From CADCVT01 sp036389155 (GTDB lineage Bacteria > Actinomycetota > Thermoleophilia > Solirubrobacterales > Solirubrobacteraceae): a stretch of 64,000 nt of DNA. Position numbers and translations under genes: made by a program. Under the pieces are notes generated by a model that was given only the letters and a program-made list of their open reading frames with translations, was not told the DNA's origin and did not search any database. The stretch's first letter is position 1, and each line of letters opens with the position of its first letter. The DNA is taken from contig DASVQN010000025.1 of assembly GCA_036389155.1 (NCBI GenBank), forward strand, positions 1 to 64,000. Reading direction: 5' to 3'. Shown here piece by piece: positions 8,617 through 15,594 of the stretch.

Positions 8617-9798
8617 CTAGCCCCGCCCGCGGCCGGGGACGGCGAGCAGCGCGGCCTCCACCTTCTCGGCCACGACGCCCCAGCTCGCGGACTCCATCAG
8701 CCGCTCGTACGCCGCCTCGCCCATCCGCGCCGCGAGCGCAGGGTCGGCGACGATCTGCTCGAGCGCGTCCGCGAGCGCGGCCGGGTCCTCCGGCGGGACG
8801 ACGAGCCCGGTGTCGTCGTGGCGCACCGCCGCGCTGAGGTCGCCCACGTCGCTCGTGACGACGGCCCTGCCCAGCGACATCGCCAGGTGGATGACGCCGC
8901 TCTGGTAGCCGACGCGGTAGGGCGTGACGACGACGCGGGCGCGGGCGAACACGTCGCGGACGTCGTCGACCGGCACGTACTGGTCGATGACCTCGACGCG
9001 CTCGCCGTGGCCGGCCGCCCACTCGCGCACGGGCTCGGGGTCGAGGTCGGCGGGCGCCGGCGTCCCGGCGATCGTCAGGCGGACGCTCGGGCGCCGCGCG
9101 GCGAGCAGGTCGAAGGCGTCCATGAGGATCGGCAGGCCCTTGACCTTGCGCCAGTCGCCGAAGAACAGGATCCGCTCCTCGCCGGACGGCGGCGGCGGGT
9201 CCCCGAACAGCCCCTCGTCGCCGTGGGGGATCACCGCCAGGTTGGCGGGAGGCCAGTGCTCCTCGAACTCCTGGCGGCTGCGCTCGCCGTGGACGAAGAC
9301 GACCTCGAAGCTCGACATGAGCCGCCCCAGCAGCCGCTGGGAGCCCTGCGTCGTCGCGAACAGCTCGTCGCCGCGGTAGCGGTTGTAGGTCCGCACGTTG
9401 TGGCAGACGCCCGTGACGACGGGCGGCCGCCGGCCGGCCGTGAGGGCCAGGCCTCCGAGCGTCGCGGGGAGCAGGCTGATGTCGCCGGTGATGACGACGG
9501 CGTCGTAGCGGCCGCGGCGCAGCTCGTAGACGGCGCGGGCCCACTCCGCCGTCACCCGCAGGCCGACGGAGACCTGCCGTGCCACGAGGCCGGGCAGCGA
9601 CTCGGTCTGGCGGACGCTGCGGATCGGCGGGGTGAGCACGTCCCGCATGCGGGCACGCCCGTGGCGGTCGGCCAGCTCGTTCCCGCGCGGCGCGAGGACG
9701 TCGACGTCGTGGCCCCGCTCGGCGAGCCCGTCGGCGAGCTGCACGGCATAGTGCAGCAGGCCGCCGAACATCGACGGCTCGAGGATCGCGAGGCGCAT
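8617..9798 (-). CDS. Glycosyltransferase family 4-type
   Basis: This 393-residue protein has a GT-B fold. The N-terminal acceptor half begins LAILEPSMFGGLLHYAVQLADGL. The C-terminal donor half contains ILFFGDWRKVKGL, the E-x7-E-like region of GYQSGVIHLAMSLGRAVVTSDVG, and a nucleotide-sugar-binding tail. It probably adds a sugar to the lipid-linked repeat unit at the inner face of the membrane. ATG 9798 is preceded by a perfect TATGAT hexamer 10 nt upstream. A second ATG pair at 9813 lies inside that hexamer and is therefore less likely. It is divergent from the flippase gene. Confidence 0.88.
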   Translation of the reverse strand: MRLAILEPSMFGGLLHYAVQLADGLAERGHDVDVLAPRGNELADRHGRARMRDVLTPPIRSVRQTESLPGLVARQVSVGLRVTAEWARAVYELRRGRYDAVVITGDISLLPATLGGLALTAGRRPPVVTGVCHNVRTYNRYRGDELFATTQGSQRLLGRLMSSFEVVFVHGERSRQEFEEHWPPANLAVIPHGDEGLFGDPPPPSGEERILFFGDWRKVKGLPILMDAFDLLAARRPSVRLTIAGTPAPADLDPEPVREWAAGHGERVEVIDQYVPVDDVRDVFARARVVVTPYRVGYQSGVIHLAMSLGRAVVTSDVGDLSAAVRHDDTGLVVPPEDPAALADALEQIVADPALAARMGEAAYERLMESASWGVVAEKVEAALLAVPGRGRG

Positions 9799-9874
9799 GA
9801 GGGCGGCCATCATAGGCAGGGCCGCTTCAGCGTCCGCCGCGCGGACCGACGACTCTGGACGGGCGACGGCATGA

Positions 9875-11326
9875 ATGGCTGAGCAGAGCATCGCGACGCG
9901 CACCCTGCGCGGCATGGCCTGGGCGTACGGCTCGTACGTCGGCGGCCGCGTGCTCGTGCTCGTGTCCACGGCGGTGCTCGCGCGCCTGCTGACGCCGAAG
10001 GACTTCGGCATCGTCGCGCTCGCGCTGACCGTCATGGCGCTGCTGGAGGCGTTCGCGGACCTCGGCGTCGGCCACGCGCTCATCGTCGAGACCGACGAGC
10101 CCGTCGAGGAGCGCGCCGAGACGGCGTTCGTCTTCAGCATCGCGATGGGCGCGGGGCTCAGCGCGCTGGTGGCGGCGCTCAGCCCTCTCGCGGCGGCGCT
10201 CTACGACCAGCCGCGGCTGGTGCTGATCACGTCCATCCTCGGCCTGAACTTCCTGCTGCGCTCGTTCCGCAGCACGCCGGAGGCGCTGTCGCGCAAGGCG
10301 ATGCAGTTCCGGCCCATCACCGTGGCCGACCTGGCCGACGCCGTCGTGCGCGGGACCGCGGGCATCGCGCTCGCCGTGGCGGGGGCGGGGGTCTGGGCGC
10401 TCGTCGCGGGCTACCTGCTGGGCACGCTCTCGCGCAACGTCGTGATCTGGGCGCTGGTGCCGTGGCGGCCGAAGCTGCGCCCCAGCCGCCGCCACCTGCG
10501 CCAGCTGGTGACCTTCGGCGGCGGGCTGAGCCTCGTCTCCCTCCTCAACGCCTTCATCGGGACCTTCGACGACCTGATGGTCGGCAAGGTGCTCGGCGCG
10601 ACCGCGCTCGGCCTCTACGTGCTCGGCTTCCGGCTGCCGGAGCTCCTCATCATCAACGTGTCGAACGTCGCTGCCGACGTGCTCTTCCCGGCGTTCGCGT
10701 CGGTGGGCCGCGACGGCCTGGCGCGCGCCTACCTGACCGCGCTGCGCTACACGCTGATGCTCAGCCTGCCGCTGGCGGCCGGCCTGGCGATCCTCGCCGA
10801 GCCGATCGTGCTGGCGATCTTCGGCGAGCAGTGGCGCGACACGGCGACGGTCATGCAGATCCTCACCATCTACGCGCTCGGCGTGACGATCGGGATCCCG
10901 GCGGGGACGGTCTACAAGGCGACGGGTCGCGCCGGGGTGCTGCTCAAGCTCGCGATCTTCCGCGCCGCGCTGCTCGGCGCGGGGGTGATCCTGCTCGTGC
11001 ACGAGGGGATCGACGCCGTCGCGGCGTCGCAGGCCGCGGTCGCCGGCCTCTTCTCCATGCTCGGCCTCGGCCTCGCCACCCGGCTGCTGGCCGTGCGGCC
11101 GAGGGAGATCGCGGCGGCCGTCTGGCCCGCCGTCGTGCCCACCGCGGCCATGGCGCTCGTGCTGCTCGCGATCGACCACCTCGTCTCCACGCCGTGGCTG
11201 GTCGTCGTCGCCGGCGGTGCGGCGGGGGCGGCCGCGTACGCGGGCGTCGTGGCCCTGGTCGCGCCGGCGACCGTGCGCTACATCAGGGCGCAGGTGACGG
11301 GGCGCGCGGCGGAGACGCCCGCCTGA
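9875..11326 (+). CDS. Polysaccharide flippase (Wzx/MATE-like MOP superfamily)
   Basis: This 483-residue integral membrane protein has about 12-14 predicted transmembrane helices. It opens with the family-typical block RTLRGMAWAYGSYVGGRVLVLVSTAVLARLLTPKDFGIVALALTVMA, shortened here: RLLTPKDFG is the hallmark. Such proteins move undecaprenyl-linked repeat units across the membrane for Wzy-dependent polymerisation. ATG at 9875 is chosen; an out-of-frame ATG at 9871 is followed quickly by a stop. Its 3' end overlaps the convergent glycosyltransferase by 44 bp. Confidence 0.92.
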   Translation: MAEQSIATRTLRGMAWAYGSYVGGRVLVLVSTAVLARLLTPKDFGIVALALTVMALLEAFADLGVGHALIVETDEPVEERAETAFVFSIAMGAGLSALVAALSPLAAALYDQPRLVLITSILGLNFLLRSFRSTPEALSRKAMQFRPITVADLADAVVRGTAGIALAVAGAGVWALVAGYLLGTLSRNVVIWALVPWRPKLRPSRRHLRQLVTFGGGLSLVSLLNAFIGTFDDLMVGKVLGATALGLYVLGFRLPELLIINVSNVAADVLFPAFASVGRDGLARAYLTALRYTLMLSLPLAAGLAILAEPIVLAIFGEQWRDTATVMQILTIYALGVTIGIPAGTVYKATGRAGVLLKLAIFRAALLGAGVILLVHEGIDAVAASQAAVAGLFSMLGLGLATRLLAVRPREIAAAVWPAVVPTAAMALVLLAIDHLVSTPWLVVVAGGAAGAAAYAGVVALVAPATVRYIRAQVTGRAAETPA

Positions 11327-12488
11327 CCGGATCGCGCTCCCGCGCCTCCAGCCGCGGCTCGATCGCCGCGAGCATCCGAGCGGTGACCGCCGGCCACGTG
11401 AACCGCTCCGCGACCCGCTCGCGGCCGGCGCGGCCCATCGCCCGCGCGCGCGCCGGGTCGGCGGCCAGGGCGCGCAGCGCCTCGGTGAGCGCGGCGACGT
11501 CGCCGGGCTCGACGAGCAGCCCGGTCTCGCCGCCGGCGACCATCTCGGGGATGCCGCAGACGTTCGTGCCCACGCACGGCAGCGCGTAGGCCATCGCCTC
11601 GAGGTAGACGTTCGGGAACGGGTCGTAGGCCGAGGGCAGCACGAACGCGGTCGCCTCGCGGTGCAGCCGGTCGAGCTGCGCGGCGCCCTCCGGCTCGTCG
11701 CGCGCCACCGGCCCGATCCAGTCCACGCCGTCGGGCACCTCGTCCGGCGCCGGCGGCCCGACGATCGAGAGCCGGGCCTCCGGGAACTCGGCCCGCAGCG
11801 CCTCGAACGCCGCGAGCACGTCGAAGCCGCCCTTGCGGCGGAACTCGAAGCCGACGAACAGCAGGCGCGGCGGACCCGGGTCGACGGGGGCGGGCGTGGG
11901 GAGGTCGGGCCGGTTGAGCCCCGCGCCGACGGCGACGACCTTGCCGGGGTCCTGCCCGAAGTCCTCGACAAAGGAGCGGCCCAGCCACTCGCTCATCGGC
12001 ATGATCAGGTCCAGGCCGTCGTACACGCGCCGCTCGAAGGCCAGGGCGCGCTTGACGTGCGCCGCCTCGCGGTCGGCGACGAAGTCGAAGTGGCGCAGCG
12101 ACAGCGCCAGGTTCGAGTCGTGGTAGGACGCGTTCATCCGCGGCCTGACCCGGCGCGTCCGCGAGAGGTCGTAGTACGCGCCGATCTGGAGCAGGACGTC
12201 GGGGCTCGGGTCGACGGCGGCCGCGTTGCGGTCGGCGGCGCGCGTGCGGGCGGCGGCGCGCAGCGGGCTGAGCTCGAAGCGCTCGACCCACCGCTCGCGC
12301 CGCGGCCAGAACGACGCCAGCTTCAGGCCGATGTCGGTCGCGCGGCCGTATTCGGCCGGCACGGCTCCGGCCAGCGCCCCGTGGCCCTGGAGGGCCAGGA
12401 AGAGCGGGCGGCTGGCGCGCGACCAGGTCCACGGGTCCAGCGGCTCCTCGAGCGTGACGCCGACGATCCGCGGCCGGGAGGCATCCAT
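11283..12488 (-). CDS. Glycosyltransferase family 4-type
   Basis: This 401-residue GT-B protein has a donor-binding half with RLLFVGFEFRRKGGFDVLAAF, FVLPSAYDPFPNVYLEAMAYALPCVGTN and GIPEMVAGGETGLLV, the usual GT4 nucleotide-sugar site. The N-terminal half is divergent. The start is ATG 12488, with TAGACT 8 nt upstream and no Shine-Dalgarno sequence, so it is probably leaderless. It is divergent from the aminoglycoside-phosphotransferase-like gene and overlaps the flippase gene by 44 bp at the 3' end. The acceptor sugar is unknown. Confidence 0.9.
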   Translation of the reverse strand: MDASRPRIVGVTLEEPLDPWTWSRASRPLFLALQGHGALAGAVPAEYGRATDIGLKLASFWPRRERWVERFELSPLRAAARTRAADRNAAAVDPSPDVLLQIGAYYDLSRTRRVRPRMNASYHDSNLALSLRHFDFVADREAAHVKRALAFERRVYDGLDLIMPMSEWLGRSFVEDFGQDPGKVVAVGAGLNRPDLPTPAPVDPGPPRLLFVGFEFRRKGGFDVLAAFEALRAEFPEARLSIVGPPAPDEVPDGVDWIGPVARDEPEGAAQLDRLHREATAFVLPSAYDPFPNVYLEAMAYALPCVGTNVCGIPEMVAGGETGLLVEPGDVAALTEALRALAADPARARAMGRAGRERVAERFTWPAVTARMLAAIEPRLEARERDPVRRASPPRAPSPAP

Positions 12489-12499
12489 GCGCGCGGAGT

Positions 12500-12518
12500 C
12501 TAAGGCGGCGACTACGCT
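12500..12518. promoter_or_regulatory. Back-to-back leaderless -10 elements
   Basis: Within the 38-bp divergent gap, TAGACT on the minus strand lies 8 nt before the glycosyltransferase ATG. TACGCT on the plus strand (12513-12518) lies 8 nt before the next gene's GTG. The two promoters must share their upstream DNA. Confidence 0.55.
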
Positions 12519-12526
12519 CCGCCGCC

Positions 12527-13801
12527 GTGGCCGCTCCGACTCAGCCCCGCGGGCCCTCGCCCGCACTGCGGCTGCTCTCCGGCGGCGGCCGCGTCGTCAC
12601 GTCGCGCCCGCGGCTCGTCGCGAGCGGCCTGCGGCACCGCGTGCGCGGCCGCAGCGCATGGGCGCTGTGGCCGGACGCCGCCGAGCCGATCCAGGGCGTC
12701 GACGTCGCCGCCGGCGAGACGTCGGCCTTCATGCGCCGGGAGTTCGGCGTGCCGCCGGCGTCGCGGCGCGCGCTGGTGGACGCGCTCCGCCGCCGCCTCG
12801 GCCCGTCGTCGTGGGACCTCGCGCGGGCCGGCGCGCTGCTCGAGCCGGCGGGGGAGGGGCTCGCGGCGCGGGCGGCCCGCAGCGTGCTCGGCCCGCCCGC
12901 CGACGACATGCGCATCGCCCTGTTCTCGCCCTCGGGCTCCCCGCTCGCGAAGGCCGTGTGCTTCGTCCTCGAGCCGGGGCGCGAGGAGCCGGCCGCAGTC
13001 GTGCTCGCGACGGCCGACCCGCGCCGGTCCGGCCGCCTGCGGGACGAGACCGACGTCGTCGAGCGCGTGCGCGAGCGCCTGGAGGGCGCGCCCGACGTGG
13101 CGGCCGCGCTCCCGCGGGCGCCGCTGGGCCGCCACGAGGAGGACGGCGACTTCGCCGTCGTCGTCGCGCCGGACCCGCTCGCGTCGCGGACGGGGGACGT
13201 GGTGGAGCCCGACCGCGAGCGGGCCTGGCGCTGGCTGTCGTCCTTCCGCGCGGCGACCACCGTCCGCAGCGAGCGCTGGTCGGCGGACGACACGGAGCGG
13301 GTCGTCAAGGCCGTGCGGGAGGCCTGGTCGCTGCTGCCGGAGGCAGGCGCCGCGGGGGAGCGCGGCGCGGCGCTCGCCGCCTCGCGCCTGGCCTCCGTCG
13401 ACGGCGCCGACCTGCCCGTCTGCGCGGTCCACGGCGACTTCTGGCGGGGGAACGTCGCCCACGACGAGACGACGCTGCGGGTCTTCGACTGGGAGTGGGC
13501 GCGGCTCGAGGGCGGCCCGCTCTTCGACCTGTGGACCTACGAGCTCTCCGACGCGCAGTTCGAATGTCACCGCCCCCGCGCCGAGCTCGCCGAACGGCTG
13601 CGGGCGGCGCGCCGGCGCGTCGAGCGCGAGCTGGAGAACGGCGGGTTGGCGCCGCAGCTCGCCGCCGCCGCGCTGCCCGGCGCGGTCGCCGAGCTGATCC
13701 TCCGCCCGCGGCGGGCGACGGGGAGCCCCGGCGCCGCGGAGCCCGGCCTCCTGCTCCTGCTCGGGCCGGTCGAGGACGTCCTCGAGGCCGCGTCCCCGTA
13801 A
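12527..13801 (+). CDS. Aminoglycoside phosphotransferase/choline kinase-fold protein
   Basis: This 424-residue protein has the kinase catalytic loop typical of the APH/choline kinase family, AVHGDFWRGNV (about residues 303-313), followed by the metal-binding LRVFDWEWA. The N-terminal lobe is poorly conserved. Family members phosphorylate small hydroxyl compounds; here, in an exopolysaccharide locus, a sugar or polyol substrate is more likely than an antibiotic, but this is inference. GTG 12527 is preceded by TACGCT with an 8-nt gap. It ends 58 bp before the polysaccharide deacetylase gene. Confidence 0.75.
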   Translation: MAAPTQPRGPSPALRLLSGGGRVVTSRPRLVASGLRHRVRGRSAWALWPDAAEPIQGVDVAAGETSAFMRREFGVPPASRRALVDALRRRLGPSSWDLARAGALLEPAGEGLAARAARSVLGPPADDMRIALFSPSGSPLAKAVCFVLEPGREEPAAVVLATADPRRSGRLRDETDVVERVRERLEGAPDVAAALPRAPLGRHEEDGDFAVVVAPDPLASRTGDVVEPDRERAWRWLSSFRAATTVRSERWSADDTERVVKAVREAWSLLPEAGAAGERGAALAASRLASVDGADLPVCAVHGDFWRGNVAHDETTLRVFDWEWARLEGGPLFDLWTYELSDAQFECHRPRAELAERLRAARRRVERELENGGLAPQLAAAALPGAVAELILRPRRATGSPGAAEPGLLLLLGPVEDVLEAASP

Positions 13802-13832
13802 CAGGTCCACCCCCAGGGGTGTCAAGACGAGA

Positions 13833-13838
13833 TACGTT
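13833..13838 (+). promoter_or_regulatory. -10 element (leaderless) before the MKVQR micro-ORF
   Basis: TACGTT lies exactly 7 nt before an ATG at 13846, the same geometry as many other genes in the window. That ATG opens a five-codon reading frame and not the deacetylase gene itself. Confidence 0.5.
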
Positions 13839-13845
13839 GGCACCG

Positions 13846-13863
13846 ATGAAAGTGCAGAGATGA
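13846..13863 (+). CDS. Candidate five-codon upstream ORF (MKVQR)
   Basis: A leaderless-type ATG starts a five-residue reading frame whose TGA stop overlaps the ATG of the polysaccharide deacetylase gene (ATGA). Ribosomes loading at the 5' end would terminate and restart on the deacetylase, which has no clear Shine-Dalgarno sequence. This is inferred from geometry only. Confidence 0.35.
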   Translation: MKVQR

Positions 13864-14639
13864 ACGACGTGCTCGTCCTCTGCTACCACGCGGTCAGCCC
13901 GACGTGGCCCGCGCCGCTGTCCGTGATGCCCGACCGCTTCCGGTCGCAGCTGCACACGCTCGCCGACCGGGGCTACCGCGGCACGACGTTCAGCGACGCC
14001 GTCACCGGCCGTGCCCGCGGCCGGCGCGTCGCCGTCACGTTCGACGACGGCTACCGCTCGGTGCTCGAGGCCGCGGCCCCGATCCTCGACGAGCTCGGCT
14101 GGCCCGGGACCGTGTACGTCCCCACCGATCTGATCTCCGACGGCGGCCCCATGCAGTGGCCCGGCATCGACGAGTGGATGGGGACGGAGCACGAGCCCGA
14201 GCTGCTGCCGCTGTCCTGGGACCAGCTGCGCGGGCTCGACGAGCGCGGATGGGAGGTCGGCTCCCACACCCGCACGCACCCGCACCTGACGACGCTGGAC
14301 GACGACGCCCTCGTCGACGAGCTCGTCGAGTCGAGGCGCGCCTGCGAGCGCGAGCTCGGCCGCTGCGCCTCGATCGCCTACCCCTACGGGGACGTCGACC
14401 GGCGCGTCATCGCCGCGGCCAGCGAGGCCGGCTACGAGACCGGGGCCGGCCTGCCCGCCGGGCGCCACGTCCGCTCGCTGCTGTCGTGGCCGCGCGTCGG
14501 CGTCTACCACGGCGACGACCGGCGCTTCCGCCACAAGGCGTCGCGCGTCGCGCGCGGGCTTCAGTCCTCCGCCGTCGGCGGCGCCGTCCGCAGCGTCGCC
14601 CAATGGCGGTCGCGGCAGCAGCAGCCGACCGTCAGGTGA
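13860..14639 (+). CDS. Polysaccharide deacetylase (NodB/CE4 family)
   Basis: This 259-residue protein has the CE4 motifs: VLCYHAVSP at the N terminus, the catalytic and metal Asp block VAVTFDDGYRSVLEAA (about residues 58-73), the metal-binding His pair in SHTRTHPHL, and IAYPYGDVD. Such enzymes remove N-acetyl groups from GlcNAc-containing polymers or lipid-linked sugars. No signal peptide is visible, so it may act in the cytoplasm on a lipid-linked intermediate. The ATG overlaps the stop of the micro-ORF MKVQR. The downstream phosphatase overlaps its stop (GTGA), so the two form an operon. Confidence 0.9.
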   Translation: MNDVLVLCYHAVSPTWPAPLSVMPDRFRSQLHTLADRGYRGTTFSDAVTGRARGRRVAVTFDDGYRSVLEAAAPILDELGWPGTVYVPTDLISDGGPMQWPGIDEWMGTEHEPELLPLSWDQLRGLDERGWEVGSHTRTHPHLTTLDDDALVDELVESRRACERELGRCASIAYPYGDVDRRVIAAASEAGYETGAGLPAGRHVRSLLSWPRVGVYHGDDRRFRHKASRVARGLQSSAVGGAVRSVAQWRSRQQQPTVR

Positions 14640-15388
14640 TCGACCTCCACACGCACGTCCTGTGCGGCATCGACGACGGCCCGCCGGACCTGGTCGGCAG
14701 CATCGCGATGGCCGAGATCGCCGTGGCCGAGGGCGTCCGCACGCTCGTCGCCACCCCGCACGTCCGCGACGACTACCCGCTCGTCGTTCCGCACGAGATC
14801 CCCGAGCGCGTCGCCGACCTGCAGGCCGCGCTCGACCGCTACGAGCTGCCGCTGCGCATCGTCCCGGGGGGCGAGGTCGCCGTCGGCGCCGCCCTCGAGC
14901 TGTCCGACGAGGAGCTGCGCGCCGTCACGCTCGGCGGGAACGGGACGATGCTGCTGGTCGAGACGCCGCACGGGCCGCTCCCGGCCTACTTCGAGGGCCT
15001 GATCGACGCGATCGCCGATCGCGGGTTCGTCGTCGTCCTGGCCCATCCCGAGCTCAACCCCGACCTCCAGGCCGATCCGGACCGCCTGGGGGAGCTGGTC
15101 GCGCGCGGGGCGCTCGTCCAGCTGACGGCCCGCTCCCTCCGCGAGCCGCGGCGGTCCCGCGCACGCTCGCTGGCCGCGACCGCGCTCGAGCGCGGATGGG
15201 GTCACGTCCTGGCCAGCGACTCGCACTCGGCCGAGTGGCGCAGCCCGCGGCTGGCCACGCAGGTGGACGAGGCGCGCAGCGCCCACCGAGGCCTGGCGGC
15301 GCTGCTCAGCTGGTCGGTCACGGACGCGCCGGCGGCGATCCTGGAGGGCGAACGCCCCGGGACGCCGCCGATTCCCGCCGCCCGATAG
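14636..15388 (+). CDS. PHP-type protein-tyrosine phosphatase (CpsB/YwqE-like)
   Basis: This 250-residue PHP-domain protein opens with IDLHTHVLCGIDDGP, the hallmark of the CpsB/CapC/YwqE metal-dependent tyrosine phosphatases of Gram-positive capsule loci. Later metal-site blocks are ATPHVRDDYP, PGGEVAVG, VVLAHPELNP and ASDSHS. These phosphatases act on the Tyr-phosphorylated BY-kinase that controls chain length; a candidate kinase is encoded at 24703-26253. GTG 14636 overlaps the deacetylase stop. An alternative in-frame ATG at 14603 would add 11 residues. Readthrough from this operon could also feed the riboswitch downstream. Confidence 0.88.
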   Translation: MIDLHTHVLCGIDDGPPDLVGSIAMAEIAVAEGVRTLVATPHVRDDYPLVVPHEIPERVADLQAALDRYELPLRIVPGGEVAVGAALELSDEELRAVTLGGNGTMLLVETPHGPLPAYFEGLIDAIADRGFVVVLAHPELNPDLQADPDRLGELVARGALVQLTARSLREPRRSRARSLAATALERGWGHVLASDSHSAEWRSPRLATQVDEARSAHRGLAALLSWSVTDAPAAILEGERPGTPPIPAAR

Positions 15389-15477
15389 GCGCTTCTGGCC
15401 CAAACGTCCAGTCGGGCAACAGTCGCCTGAACTGACCCGCCGGAGAAGCCGATGCAGGCAGCGACCGTTGCCAAGGT

Positions 15478-15575
15478 GACTCTCCCGACAAAGGCACCCC
15501 CGCCGCGAGGCGGGTCCGCAAAGCCACGGGGCTCCGAGAGGAGCCAGCCGGGCTACCGAAGGAGCCGGGTGAGTC
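15478..15575 (+). ncRNA. Cyclic-di-GMP-I (GEMM-I) riboswitch
   Basis: The 5' leader of the 15595 gene matches the GEMM-I aptamer at its conserved core. The P1 helix pairs 15478-15487 with 15566-15575 (GACTC, CCCG and partners, one T-T mismatch). P2 is a hairpin CCCGCC-GCGA-GGCGGG closed by a GNRA tetraloop, framed by GGC at 15493-15495 and the invariant CGCAAAGCC (15517-15525). P3 is GGCTCC-GAGA-GGAGCC, followed by the conserved segment CAGCCGGGCTACCGAAGG, equivalent to the TAGCGGGGTTACCGATGG of well-known class members. The Shine-Dalgarno-like GGAAAG (15584-15589) and the ATG at 15595 follow within 20 nt of P1, so control of translation initiation is likely. No clear promoter was seen just upstream. 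Confidence 0.88.
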
Positions 15576-15594
15576 CGAACCACCGGAAAGACCC

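Noticed and set aside
12527..13801. Antibiotic resistance gene (aminoglycoside phosphotransferase)
   Set aside because: Only the general kinase fold is visible; it is embedded in a polysaccharide locus and has no mobile context.
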